Made by a program: the position numbers and the translations under genes. Under the pieces are notes generated by a model. The model had not been told where the DNA came from. It saw only the letters and a program-made list of their open reading frames with translations, and did no database searches. From Ruegeria lacuscaerulensis (lineage in GTDB: Bacteria; Pseudomonadota; Alphaproteobacteria; Rhodobacterales; Rhodobacteraceae), in NCBI RefSeq assembly GCF_013034685.1, contig NZ_WQGO01000002.1:434001-498000 (forward strand): DNA of 64,000 bases, written 5' to 3'. Positions 8,429 through 16,764 of the stretch are shown here, one piece after another (the stretch's first letter is position 1; each line of letters starts with the position of its first letter).

Positions 8429-9349
8429 TCACTCTTTTTCAGATGAGATCGGGCGGATTTTGCCGCTGACCTGATTGCCAAAATAGACCCCGAAATTGCC
8501 CATGCGGTTTTCCTGAGCGAACCGCTCCAACATGGTGCACATCGCGGCATCGGCAATGTCCATCAGAGTGGTTTGAGTCAGTTCGGTAAAGGTGCCTTGG
8601 GTGGGTTCCCCCTCGGCCGCCTGGCACAAGAACGAGATGTGCTGTTGTTCGCGCGCTTCGTCTTCGTAGACGGAATAGATGAACCCCGGCTCGGCGCGGA
8701 CACCACATTGCTCGATCAGACGATTCAGGGCGGCTGAGGCCCCGTTCTTTCCGGTCTTGGTTTCGGGCAACGTCAGACGACCCTGATCATTTCCGATCAG
8801 CAGTACCTTGCCCTCACGCTCGATCAGGGCCGAGACGATCAGGTTTGTACTCTGGCTCAGCGCTTCGGCTTCGGCGGCCGGGGTGACATAGGCGCCACGG
8901 GCATAGCCCAGCCCCGGCGCGGTCGAGGTGTCAAAGGCTTCGACCTTGCCGATCAGGATCAGGTGGTCGCCCGCTTCGACCGTTTTGAAGGTCGAACAAT
9001 CAAACCAGGCCGAGACGCCAACGAACACGGGCGACCCAACAGGACCGGGGCGCCAGTCCACGGCGGCAAAGCGATCTTCGACTGGGCGGGCAAAGGTGTT
9101 GGACACATCCTTTTGCGATTCCGACAGGATGTTGACGGCAAAGCCCTTGGCATTGGCAAACGCCTCATAGTTCCGCGAGCTGTTGGCCAGACAGACCGAC
9201 ACCAGTGCCGGATCCAGCGACACCGAGCTGAATGAGTTCGCGGTAAAGCCCAGCGGGTTGCCGTCTTCATCATGGGTCGTCACAACCGTGACGCCGGTCA
9301 TGAATGCCCCAAACGCGTTCCTCAGCGCGCGTGGATCAAAACTCGTCAT
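8429..9349 (-). CDS. Flavin reductase fused to a Nudix-like domain (TgnA-like reductase component)
   Basis: 306 residues. Residues 1 to about 160 are a FMN-binding split-barrel flavin reductase (AFMTGVTVVTTHDEDG, GFTANSFSSVSLDPALVSVCL, NYEAFANAKGFAVNIL, GDHLILIGKVEAF). From about 165 onward a second domain with Nudix-like layout appears (SALIEREGKVLLIGND, then LPETKTGKNGASAALNRLIEQCG). The canonical Nudix box GX5EX7REUXEEXGU is not intact, so the domain may be regulatory or structural. The reductase would supply reduced flavin to the monooxygenase encoded 4 bases downstream. Its ATG overlaps the stop of the hydrolase gene by 4 bases. Confidence 0.85.
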   Translation of the reverse strand: MTSFDPRALRNAFGAFMTGVTVVTTHDEDGNPLGFTANSFSSVSLDPALVSVCLANSSRNYEAFANAKGFAVNILSESQKDVSNTFARPVEDRFAAVDWRPGPVGSPVFVGVSAWFDCSTFKTVEAGDHLILIGKVEAFDTSTAPGLGYARGAYVTPAAEAEALSQSTNLIVSALIEREGKVLLIGNDQGRLTLPETKTGKNGASAALNRLIEQCGVRAEPGFIYSVYEDEAREQQHISFLCQAAEGEPTQGTFTELTQTTLMDIADAAMCTMLERFAQENRMGNFGVYFGNQVSGKIRPISSEKE

Positions 9350-10158
9350 GCGGTTTCCCTTTCTTCCATCGGGGTCTGCAACCAGTCGGCCAGTATCGCA
9401 TTGACCTGTTCGGGCGCTGTCAGATTGACCATGTGGCGCTCACCTTCGATGGTGGCGGCGCGCCCCAGCGGAGCTGCATCTGCCATGGCCTGCGCCATTT
9501 CAGGCGTCGAATTTGGGTCCAGTGCGCCGGTTAGCGCCAGCAATGGGCAAGGGATTTTGGCAAACCCGTCCGCATATTCCTCATCCCCATCCGCAAAGGC
9601 CCCATAGGCATCAGCGTAGCCCTTAAGGTTCACCGAAGACAGCCATCCAGCCACTTTGGCGCTGGCGACCTGTTCAGACGGGGCGTCACCGAACCACCGT
9701 TTTAGCGGCGTTTCCAGATCAAAACTGCCCTTGCGGATCTCAAGCGCGCGGGCTGTTACTGCATCTCGGGCAGCCTGCGTGCGGCGAAAAACGCCATTCA
9801 GCAAAGCAACACGCGCCACCCTCTGCGGGTGAGTTACGGCATACCCGCCCGAGATCAGAGCGCCCATCGAGTGCCCGGCCAAACAGACCGGCCCCAAATC
9901 CAGAGCGGCGACAACCGCGTGCAACCAAGCCACATAGTCCGGTAACTTTGGCGTGCCGCCCAACGCGTCGCTGCCCCCATGTCCCGGCATATCCAGCGCC
10001 ATGACATGGTATTGCGTCGAGAACGCCTCAATCTGCGGCTGCCATGCAGCCGACTGCATGCCCACGCCATGAATCAAGACCAGCGGGGCACCTCGCCCCG
10101 CCTCGCAATAGGTAACGCGCCCGAAAGGCTTAGACAGCCGCAGGGTTGTCAACGTCAT
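9346..10158 (-). CDS. Alpha/beta hydrolase (TgnD-like candidate)
   Basis: Cytosolic alpha/beta hydrolase, 270 residues from ATG at 10156-10158. This start leaves a 29-base overlap with the upstream DUF1185 gene; longer starts overlap more. Motifs are LVLIHGVGMQSAAW (oxyanion region), MALDMPGHGGSD, the nucleophile elbow LAGHSMGALISGG, and the late His in EGERHMVNL. In the trigonelline pathway a hydrolase of this fold cleaves (N-methylformamido)methylene-succinate, releasing methylamine, formate, CO2 and succinic semialdehyde. The fold and catalytic Ser are clear; the substrate comes only from gene context. Confidence 0.87.
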   Translation of the reverse strand: MTLTTLRLSKPFGRVTYCEAGRGAPLVLIHGVGMQSAAWQPQIEAFSTQYHVMALDMPGHGGSDALGGTPKLPDYVAWLHAVVAALDLGPVCLAGHSMGALISGGYAVTHPQRVARVALLNGVFRRTQAARDAVTARALEIRKGSFDLETPLKRWFGDAPSEQVASAKVAGWLSSVNLKGYADAYGAFADGDEEYADGFAKIPCPLLALTGALDPNSTPEMAQAMADAAPLGRAATIEGERHMVNLTAPEQVNAILADWLQTPMEERETA

Positions 10159-10732
10159 GGCCCAATTCCTTGAGGTCCTGATAGCGGTCACCGATACGGT
10201 GATGCGGACGTCCACCAATCGATGCCCCCAGAGCAACTACGATCTCATCCGGCGCGGGCGCATCGGCGACTGAAAGCTGAATGGTCAGGTAGTGGCTGCG
10301 TCTGCCGCCGTCATTCTTGTCCATCAGCGGGATTTGCAGCGGCGCGCTCGCGGGACCACGGGTGTTGGTGAAGGCCAGATAGGACTTCGCGCCCACTGCT
10401 TCACGATAGTGGTTGCCGAACCGCAGCGTGTGGATCAGGGCCGAGGCATGCTCGACCTCGCCATTCACGCCGACGATGGCGGATTTACCATAACCTTCGA
10501 CCTTGTCGCCGCCGCCGGATGCATCCAGGATCATCCTGGTTAGCAACTCGCCCAGCCCTGGTGCGCAATCATGGATCGCGGGGCGCAGGTCTTCGACAAA
10601 GCCCTGACCGGCCCAGGGGTTTCTGATCACTGCAATCGCCGCGATCATCTTCAGCGGGGTCTTGGCGGTTTTGCCACCTTCGATCAGCGTCTCTTCGACA
10701 TGCAGCAGTGTTTTTCGAATTTCAGCAGGCAT
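10130..10732 (-). CDS. DUF1185 / "amino acid synthesis" family protein
   Basis: 200 residues matching the DUF1185 (PF06684) pattern: IRNPWAGQGFVEDLRP, the mid segment EGYGKSAIVGVNGEVEHASALIHTLR broken by conserved glycines, and the C-terminal GASIGGRPHHRIGDRY. The biochemical activity of this family is not established, despite the database name. It is the first gene of the five-gene operon, downstream of a perfect 14-bp palindrome, and its 3' end overlaps the hydrolase gene. DUF1185 genes often sit with luciferase-like oxygenases and hydrolases acting on N-containing rings, suggesting an accessory catalytic step. Confidence 0.8.
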   Translation of the reverse strand: MPAEIRKTLLHVEETLIEGGKTAKTPLKMIAAIAVIRNPWAGQGFVEDLRPAIHDCAPGLGELLTRMILDASGGGDKVEGYGKSAIVGVNGEVEHASALIHTLRFGNHYREAVGAKSYLAFTNTRGPASAPLQIPLMDKNDGGRRSHYLTIQLSVADAPAPDEIVVALGASIGGRPHHRIGDRYQDLKELGHDVDNPAAV

Positions 10733-11039
10733 TGCTGTGGCTCCATCGCAGGTCGTGGTTTTTTAAGGTAAGATGGTATACCATCGACCAAGATGTCAAT
10801 CCTGAAAACACCTTGGCCGGGCGTCTCCGCGACGGGTCCGCGGCGTGCGAAAAGTCAGGTTATGAAGTTTGGAAAGCGGAATAAGGTTAGATACCGTTCA
10901 GTATAACGGCGAGACATTGATGAGTTTGGAGTTTTATGGACTTGAAACATGCGGCGACGCGTCTTGATTCCAAACTCGCCCCGATACGCCTGCGGCGAAT
11001 ACAAGGTGTTTGAGCCTTCATGGCGCTTGGCCAGGCAAC
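10733..11039. other. Intergenic region between DUF1330 and DUF1185 genes
   Basis: About 307 bases on the leftward strand separate the end of the DUF1330 gene from the start of the five-gene operon. Apart from the palindrome at 10772-10785 and the implied promoter, I see no gene, no strong terminator and no repeat. Confidence 0.5.
10772..10785. promoter_or_regulatory. Palindromic GntR-type operator before the catabolic operon
   Basis: GATGGTATACCATC is a perfect 14-bp palindrome centred about 46 bases before the DUF1185 ATG. It has the TGGTATACCA core typical of FCD-type GntR regulators. A near copy (12/14 bases) occurs before the GntR gene itself at 12084-12097, so the regulator at 11339-12025 is the likely ligand. 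Confidence 0.7.
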
Positions 11040-11342
11040 TCAGCCGCCGTTCAACCCCTCGATCAGAGCGATATCCGCCTGACAAGCATGGGCCCGTTTT
11101 TCGCGTGCAAGGCGATATTCTGGCGAATTGTAGCAAGCCCGAGCCTGTTCTATGCTGTCAAATTCGATAATGACGCGCCGTTGCCAGTCTTGGCCCTCTA
11201 GCGTTTCCGCCGCGCCCCGTGCCAAAAACCGGCCGCCGTATTTTTCAAAGGCTTCCGGTGCAAGCGCTTGATAGTCGGAATAGGCCTCAGCGTTTGACAC
11301 GGTGACATTGGCGATCCAATAGCCTTTTGGCCGATCTGTCAT
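11040..11342 (-). CDS. DUF1330 family protein
   Basis: 100-residue dimeric alpha/beta-barrel type protein. The sequence shows the DUF1330 hallmarks: GYWIANVTVSNAEAYSDY near the N-terminus, YGGRFLARG in the middle, and VIIEFDSIEQARACYNSPEY toward the C-terminus. The ATG overlaps the stop of the GntR gene by 4 bases, so regulator and this protein are co-translated. Its role is unknown; small DUF1330 proteins are frequent companions of ring-degradation genes and may act as isomerase-like or product-handling proteins. Only the family is asserted. Confidence 0.85.
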   Translation of the reverse strand: MTDRPKGYWIANVTVSNAEAYSDYQALAPEAFEKYGGRFLARGAAETLEGQDWQRRVIIEFDSIEQARACYNSPEYRLAREKRAHACQADIALIEGLNGG

Positions 11343-12025
11343 TGCCCATTATCCTGCGATGCAAACACACGTTCCGCGACCGACGTCGCCTCGTCCAGAT
11401 GATGCTGAATGGCACGTCGCGCTGCGGCGGGATCGCCTGATACGACCGCGGAAAAAATGTCTTCCATATAAGAAATGCCGGGTCGGGTACGGTCAGCCGA
11501 GGTCAGCGTCAACATGCGAAGCCGGCTGATGCGACCGTTCAAACGTTGCACGACCTCCCAGGCAATGTGATGTCCTGCGCCATGAAAGACCACTTGGTAG
11601 AAATCCGAAGTTGCCCGGAACAAAGCCCCCCGCGTCTTGCCCTTGGATTCCTTTTGCAATCGCTTCAGCGCAGCCCCCAGCTTGCGGGTGATGTCTTCGT
11701 CGATATTGCGCGCGCATTGCTCGGCCGCAGCCGTTTCAAGCAGGCGACGAATATCATAAATCTGACGGGCGTCATCCCAGCTCATGGAGGCGACGATAGG
11801 CCCGTGACCGGGCAAGATCTCAACCAGCCCTTCGGCTTCAAGATAGCGGATCGTTTCCCGAATGACTGTCCGGCTCACCCCAAGCTGTTCGCATAGCGGG
11901 CGTTCGACTAGCCGCTCGCCCGGCTGAAACACACCTTCGACAATGGCCTCTCGCATCCTGTCTTGCACCATATCGCGCAGAGTGGCGGGCTGGTGATCAA
12001 TTTTTGCGAGCTTGGCTGTTGTCAT
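11339..12025 (-). CDS. GntR family regulator with FCD domain
   Basis: 228 residues. An N-terminal winged helix (about 15-85; PGERLVERPLCEQLGVSRTVIRETIRYL) precedes an all-helical FCD ligand domain (about 90-220; YDIRRLLETAAAEQCARN, then FYQVVFHGAGHHIAWEVV with metal-site type histidines). FCD regulators generally bind an organic acid or amine and leave DNA. Two related 14-bp palindromes, 59 bases before its own start and 46 bases before the catabolic operon, are the expected binding sites, giving autoregulation and control of the five-gene operon. The inducer is unknown; a pathway intermediate is likely. Confidence 0.9.
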   Translation of the reverse strand: MTTAKLAKIDHQPATLRDMVQDRMREAIVEGVFQPGERLVERPLCEQLGVSRTVIRETIRYLEAEGLVEILPGHGPIVASMSWDDARQIYDIRRLLETAAAEQCARNIDEDITRKLGAALKRLQKESKGKTRGALFRATSDFYQVVFHGAGHHIAWEVVQRLNGRISRLRMLTLTSADRTRPGISYMEDIFSAVVSGDPAAARRAIQHHLDEATSVAERVFASQDNGQ

Positions 12026-12083
12026 GGGCCGAATGTCTATTCACCGGTCTCAAATATGACAAGTTAGAAATGATGGACCGTAT

Positions 12084-12097
12084 GATGGTGTTCCATC
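12084..12097. promoter_or_regulatory. Second GntR-type operator (autoregulatory)
   Basis: GATGGTGTTCCATC matches the perfect palindrome at 10772-10785 at 12 of 14 positions, differing only in the centre. It lies 59-72 bases upstream of the GntR start codon at 12025, a position suited to autoregulation. A further GATGG half-site starts at 12072. Confidence 0.6.
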
Positions 12098-12146
12098 GGC
12101 AACTCGCAAATCAACAGGTCACAAGAGTGGCTTTGAAAAGGGATCG

Positions 12147-13274
12147 TCAGCAATTTCCGATCTTGCGTTGGCAGGCTACGGATAGCAGGTCCAGAAATTC
12201 ATCGTTGAGTTGCGAGCTCGCCTGAATCATTTTTCCCTGTTCTGCAAAACCAAAGGATGTCACTCCTACGATGCGGTTTGGGCTGGCGAAAAGAGCTCCA
12301 ACCTGGCCTGTCGCCTGTACACCGAAATTCTCATACCAGGCAGCGCCGGAAGACGCATTGCGCATGTCTGACCCATAGAATGAAACACCTTCCTGACCGT
12401 CGGCATGCCATGCGCTATCGACCTGATGCATGATCTCACCGCTGTCATGGTTCTGCGGGTAGCCTACTTGTTTAGTGTGATTGGGCGAAAGCGCGAAAGT
12501 ACGAAACCCCGCCCATCCCACGATGTCACCGATCCGCATCATCCGTCCGTTGACGTTCTGATCGGCTACTTCGATGATTGCGAAATCGGCGATGTTGGGA
12601 AATTTTCGACGGGATTCTGACCAGCTTTGGGTTGTGCCAACCCAGGTCCAATACCATTCGCCATAGGGCGCGTGGCCTTCGTGATACGCAGGTACGAATT
12701 TGAAATTCTTGTAGAACCCCGAGCTTTTATTGCGCCCGAAATGCACACAATGCCCTGCGGTCAAGAGCAGTCTCGGGCGTAGAACCGCTGCTGAACAGAC
12801 CTCATTCTTGCCGTCGAATTTGGTGAAGTACAACTTACCGTTCAATCTGTAGGGATAGTGAAACCTGGCATCCATGGGGACAAGACGAGAACTAGAGAAA
12901 AACGCACCGTCCGAGGCAATGCCCGCGGCTTCCTCTTGCACGGACGCAACCGATTTCGGGTCTGCGATATTGACATCCTGCGGAGCGATCTGATCGGTCT
13001 CGCCAGTGAACCGTCCATCGAGCAACTGAGACGCTTCTCTCGGATGCGGCTCTGCCAGCAGAAGATCCTCATAGTTGGCTTGCGGGACAGGCAATCCGGC
13101 GTTCACTGCGTCAGACAGAGCCTGCCGTGTCCAGTGATCGACCATCGCTTGCTGATCTGCGTTGGGGTTTTCTTTGGTGACGGGCTGCGCCACCGTTGGG
13201 CCGGGAAAGGCAATCCATACTGCGACAAGCACAAGCGACAGCAATAAGTCGGTTGGAGTGTTTGGTCTAGGCAT
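12147..13274 (-). CDS. Exported trypsin-like serine protease
   Basis: 375 residues from ATG at 13272-13274. A 30-codon longer frame would run into the neighbouring gene and lacks a signal at its start. An export signal follows the start (hydrophobic LLLSLVLVAVWIAF, then VAQP). The chymotrypsin fold is recognised by LLLTAGHCV (catalytic His), IADFAIIEV (Asp) and MRNASSGAAWYE (Ser). The Ser motif departs from the standard GDSGGP, so specificity or oxyanion geometry may differ. A region of about 130 residues before the protease domain may be a propeptide. The start codon overlaps the previous stop as TGATG, making it the last gene of the exported-protein operon. Confidence 0.83.
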   Translation of the reverse strand: MPRPNTPTDLLLSLVLVAVWIAFPGPTVAQPVTKENPNADQQAMVDHWTRQALSDAVNAGLPVPQANYEDLLLAEPHPREASQLLDGRFTGETDQIAPQDVNIADPKSVASVQEEAAGIASDGAFFSSSRLVPMDARFHYPYRLNGKLYFTKFDGKNEVCSAAVLRPRLLLTAGHCVHFGRNKSSGFYKNFKFVPAYHEGHAPYGEWYWTWVGTTQSWSESRRKFPNIADFAIIEVADQNVNGRMMRIGDIVGWAGFRTFALSPNHTKQVGYPQNHDSGEIMHQVDSAWHADGQEGVSFYGSDMRNASSGAAWYENFGVQATGQVGALFASPNRIVGVTSFGFAEQGKMIQASSQLNDEFLDLLSVACQRKIGNC

Positions 13275-14431
13275 CAACAGGCCTCTGCGCTTGCTGTTGT
13301 GGTCTGTCCGGTTACGCCAGTGGACAGGTCGAGCAAATGGGGAAGTGTCGCAAGGTTCAGGCAATTTGTGACCTCGGGGTTAGTGTGGCCCGCGCGGTGT
13401 TGGCCAACGACTTCTCCGGCCAGATTGAAAACGGGGGCACCTGACGATCCTCGCAGTGTATCGCAAGTGTGGCCGTAGGCGTTGGGATGTGCCTGAGTGC
13501 GCATATCTTCCTGGCGAACGCAGTCGGCGATTGAAAGCTTCTGGGGAAGCCCTCCGGGGTGTTGCGGTACAAACAGTGGGTCTCCTTCTTGCGGTGAATC
13601 GGGCGTGAAACTGGCAATTTTGTAGGCCGCATGCGGCTCGGGATGAACTCGCAGAATGGTCGTATCCGCCTGGGTAGGGGCGGCACTGTCGACGATTTCA
13701 AGACATCGGACCTTTTGGCCAGTAATGGGTAGGCCAAATTCGTTTTTGTGATAGTCAAACCAGATCTGAGTGGTTTCGCAAAAGTCCGTTTCATCGGAAA
13801 TGCAATGACTTGAGGTCTGCACCAAATCAGGACCTATCCGGAACGCCGTGCAATAGGTTTCCGTCCGGTCTTTGATAACCGACAGGCGCGCGACGGAGCT
13901 AGCGCTTTCGGTAACAAGATCGCTGTCGGCGCCGGTATAGCTGTTCGTTTCGATCAGATCGCTGGTTCCGTAAAGGGATTCCAGCTCCAAATCCTCAAAG
14001 GGAAATGCAATTTGGTCGATCTCGAAAGCCAACCCTGTCAGGGCGTCACAACCAAATACCGATACCTCTGCGGCAATGCTTGAGATTGAAAGGGTCCAGA
14101 TATCAGAGCGACCCGCCAAAACGGCCCGATCCAGCGTTTCGACGACATTGCCCGATGTGTCTGCGATTTCGATGTGAAACGCGTCGTTGTCGGGCAAAAC
14201 CAAATTGTTCAGATGGACCCTCATTTCGGGTTGCTTGATGTTGCCCGGAAGTACGGGCGCGTCCACGCGAAAGTTCCACACCAACCCTGTGCAGGTCAGC
14301 CCGTCTTGATCAGGCGGAAAGGCGAGTGGCGTCGAGATGTCTTCAACTATGCTGCCTACATAAGGTTGGGCGGCGACTTCGTAGCCCAGAACGCCCAGGA
14401 CAGCTGCTATGAAGGCGACTCGCACTCTCAT
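13274..14431 (-). CDS. Exported trypsin-like serine protease with N-terminal accessory domain
   Basis: 385 residues. A signal peptide (MRVRVAFIAAVLGVLGYEVAA) leads into an all-beta N-terminal region of about 150 residues, then a trypsin-like domain: QTSSHCISD (catalytic His), TQADTTILRV (Asp) and LRGSSGAPVF (Ser). Several Cys pairs suggest disulfides in the periplasm or outside the cell. Its ATG abuts the end of the subtilase gene with a 1-base overlap. Two trypsin-like proteases and a subtilase in one operon suggest a proteolytic activation chain, but the substrate is not indicated by the sequence. Confidence 0.83.
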   Translation of the reverse strand: MRVRVAFIAAVLGVLGYEVAAQPYVGSIVEDISTPLAFPPDQDGLTCTGLVWNFRVDAPVLPGNIKQPEMRVHLNNLVLPDNDAFHIEIADTSGNVVETLDRAVLAGRSDIWTLSISSIAAEVSVFGCDALTGLAFEIDQIAFPFEDLELESLYGTSDLIETNSYTGADSDLVTESASSVARLSVIKDRTETYCTAFRIGPDLVQTSSHCISDETDFCETTQIWFDYHKNEFGLPITGQKVRCLEIVDSAAPTQADTTILRVHPEPHAAYKIASFTPDSPQEGDPLFVPQHPGGLPQKLSIADCVRQEDMRTQAHPNAYGHTCDTLRGSSGAPVFNLAGEVVGQHRAGHTNPEVTNCLNLATLPHLLDLSTGVTGQTTTASAEAC

Positions 14432-16716
14432 CAGTCCATCTGAGAAATATAGTCGACGACTTGTGATAATTGAAACTCTGCCACACTACCTGGCTTGACG
14501 CTGTCGGCGCAATCCTCGGACGCCCGGTCGACTCGCATCCGCAAGAAATGTTGCTTTCCTTGCGCAGACAGGTACGAGGCGACCATTCGTGTAAAATTGC
14601 GTCCGTCGCGAAAGAAAAACACGCCCTTGTTTTCGTCGGCATTCCAGTGGATGCGGCGCATGTCGAATTTCGGAACATATCTCCACGGGCCTTGGTCGTT
14701 GGGGACGATATCGAAACTGCCCTCTTGCGGCGTTCCGTCAAGGACACGGACAAGCGTGATGAATTCGCCCGCAACCTTGCAGTTGTCGGCCATGTGCAAC
14801 CAGTCCTTGTCAATGCGCAATGCAGCGGTGGCGTCCAAGGCACCGCCGTTGATTTTGTCGATGGAATCCATCGACATACGCGCTGTATAGGTCAGCCGTT
14901 GGCGGACCTGGATCGGGTTCGCGCCTGAGATTTTCTTCAAAAGCGCGGCGGCTGCCGTCACTTGCGGTGCCGCTTGCGAGGTTCCCGACAGCGGCCCGAA
15001 TCCATCCACACCAACGGTCGACAGGATATCCCGAGCCGGCGCGCCGATGTCAAAAACAGAAGCCCCGTAGTTTGTTCGAAACTGTGTTGGGTCGCTTAGA
15101 TTGTGGAGCAACTTCAGATTGTCCTGATCCGTTTCCAATCCAACCACGCCGATGATGTTCTCGACGTGACTGGCATAGCAAGCTGGCGGGCTTAGACAGG
15201 GCGGCAGCTCGTCTGGTTGTCCGAACGAGACCGGTGGCGCTGTGAACAGGTTTCCGCCCTTGCCGGCGGCGACAACGAACAGAATGCTGGGGTGCCATTT
15301 CTTGATCGCTTCCCCAATCTTATCTGCGCGCCTTATGTTCCTAAGGTTGTAGGAAAAGCTTAGATTGATGACGCTGACGTTTAGGGATCCGGCGCTGTCG
15401 ATTGCATCGGCCAATTGGCGTGCCTTGGCTTCGTCGATGAGCACGCCATCGGTTTCACTGAACGGTATGAGAAGATAAGAAAGGTCCTCAAACCCACCCA
15501 GCAGCCCACTTATGCCCCGTTGGTTTTGGGGTGCTGCAATGATGCCTAGGACATGAGTTCCGTGGTCGATGCCCTGCACCTGCCCGGCCAGTCGCATGGT
15601 ATCACATCCGACGGCTGTGTCGGTTGATGCCGCATCATCGTCGGCTTCTCCGGAGGCTTGCGTCGGAACGAATTCGTTGTCGACCAGAACCTTGGCATTG
15701 ATATCAAGATCGCAATGGCGATGTTCCGGTGTCTGATCCATCACACCGATAACAAGGCCGTCCAGGTTTTTGTCGGACAAATCCGGGCAGCTACCGTGCA
15801 GCTGCGTGTTGCAGAAATGATCAAACAGTTTTTGGCTGTGCTCAGATAGCGGCTCACGCTGGTAGCCGCTCAGGGCGTGGACGTTTGAATCCGACGTTGT
15901 GCTTTGGGATTCGATTGAGAAGGTACCGACAATGCCCGCCCCAATTCCAGCATCCAGTTTCAGAAAAGAGGGGTCGCGGAAATCGTAGGGCAGGCTGTTC
16001 TGAGACTTGATTGACTGGTAGTCGGGTAACGGGTCTTCGCTCAGCTCAATACGTGCGTTCAACTCTGGTATCAGTTTCAGAGCGCGCCCCTGACCTTCGG
16101 CGTCGCGGGTGGCCACCACGACTTCGCGCAGGCGACCTTTGACATTCCAACCAGGTATATCGGGCTGGTAGTCATTGACGCAATAATCTGCACTCAGGCA
16201 CCGGTTTTGGACGTTTAATCCCCTGATCTCGACTCGAGCGTCATTTTCGGCCGGGGCAGGGGTCGAAACCTGCACGATTTCAACATCGGGAATCCAGACA
16301 AGATCGTTCTTCCCGACTGTCCAGTTCTGACCGACGCCTACTAGTCCGGCTACATGCGCACCGTGGTCGGTTATCTGTGCCTGGGCAACTGGCGCTGTGG
16401 TCAGATTGCAACCTGATCCGTTGACCGCACAAAGCATCGCGGCCACCGGCTCAGTCATCGGTCCGACCCAAGCGCCCTGATCCCGCATCACGTCTTCAAG
16501 ACGCTTATGGTCCCCCATCGGGACCAACTTGAAGCGAAGCCGGCCCGTGTTGAACAGATTCAGATAAAGGTCTTCCTGCGCGCGCTGAGCTTCAACTCCG
16601 GTTGCCGCTGGTGCAGTCCAGAAGACTTCTTGGTCTTGCATCTCGGCCAGGACACAGGTCGCTACTGCGCTTAGAACAAGTCCCAATGAACACGCGCGAG
16701 TTATTCCATGCAACAT
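14431..16716 (-). CDS. Exported subtilisin-family (S8) serine protease
   Basis: 761 residues from ATG at 16714-16716, chosen because AAGGGAGAG precedes it; ATG at 16758 or GTG at 16764 would add 14-16 residues before the signal peptide. The signal is MLHGITRACSLGLVLSA... The S8 triad is present: Asp in LVIGVMDQTPEH (about 327), His in DHGTHVLGII (about 385) and Ser in SGTSQAAPQV (about 580). The usual oxyanion-hole AAGN motif reads AAGKGG, so the conserved Asn is replaced. About 300 residues precede the catalytic domain, including a second DHGAHVAG motif near residue 117 that may be a degenerate duplication. A C-terminal domain of about 150 residues follows. It lies 48 bases downstream of the dihaem cytochrome gene. 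Confidence 0.87.
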   Translation of the reverse strand: MLHGITRACSLGLVLSAVATCVLAEMQDQEVFWTAPAATGVEAQRAQEDLYLNLFNTGRLRFKLVPMGDHKRLEDVMRDQGAWVGPMTEPVAAMLCAVNGSGCNLTTAPVAQAQITDHGAHVAGLVGVGQNWTVGKNDLVWIPDVEIVQVSTPAPAENDARVEIRGLNVQNRCLSADYCVNDYQPDIPGWNVKGRLREVVVATRDAEGQGRALKLIPELNARIELSEDPLPDYQSIKSQNSLPYDFRDPSFLKLDAGIGAGIVGTFSIESQSTTSDSNVHALSGYQREPLSEHSQKLFDHFCNTQLHGSCPDLSDKNLDGLVIGVMDQTPEHRHCDLDINAKVLVDNEFVPTQASGEADDDAASTDTAVGCDTMRLAGQVQGIDHGTHVLGIIAAPQNQRGISGLLGGFEDLSYLLIPFSETDGVLIDEAKARQLADAIDSAGSLNVSVINLSFSYNLRNIRRADKIGEAIKKWHPSILFVVAAGKGGNLFTAPPVSFGQPDELPPCLSPPACYASHVENIIGVVGLETDQDNLKLLHNLSDPTQFRTNYGASVFDIGAPARDILSTVGVDGFGPLSGTSQAAPQVTAAAALLKKISGANPIQVRQRLTYTARMSMDSIDKINGGALDATAALRIDKDWLHMADNCKVAGEFITLVRVLDGTPQEGSFDIVPNDQGPWRYVPKFDMRRIHWNADENKGVFFFRDGRNFTRMVASYLSAQGKQHFLRMRVDRASEDCADSVKPGSVAEFQLSQVVDYISQMD

Positions 16717-16764
16717 GCCATCTCTCCCTTGATCTTGGTCAGGATCGTGGAGCTTCATGGGCAC

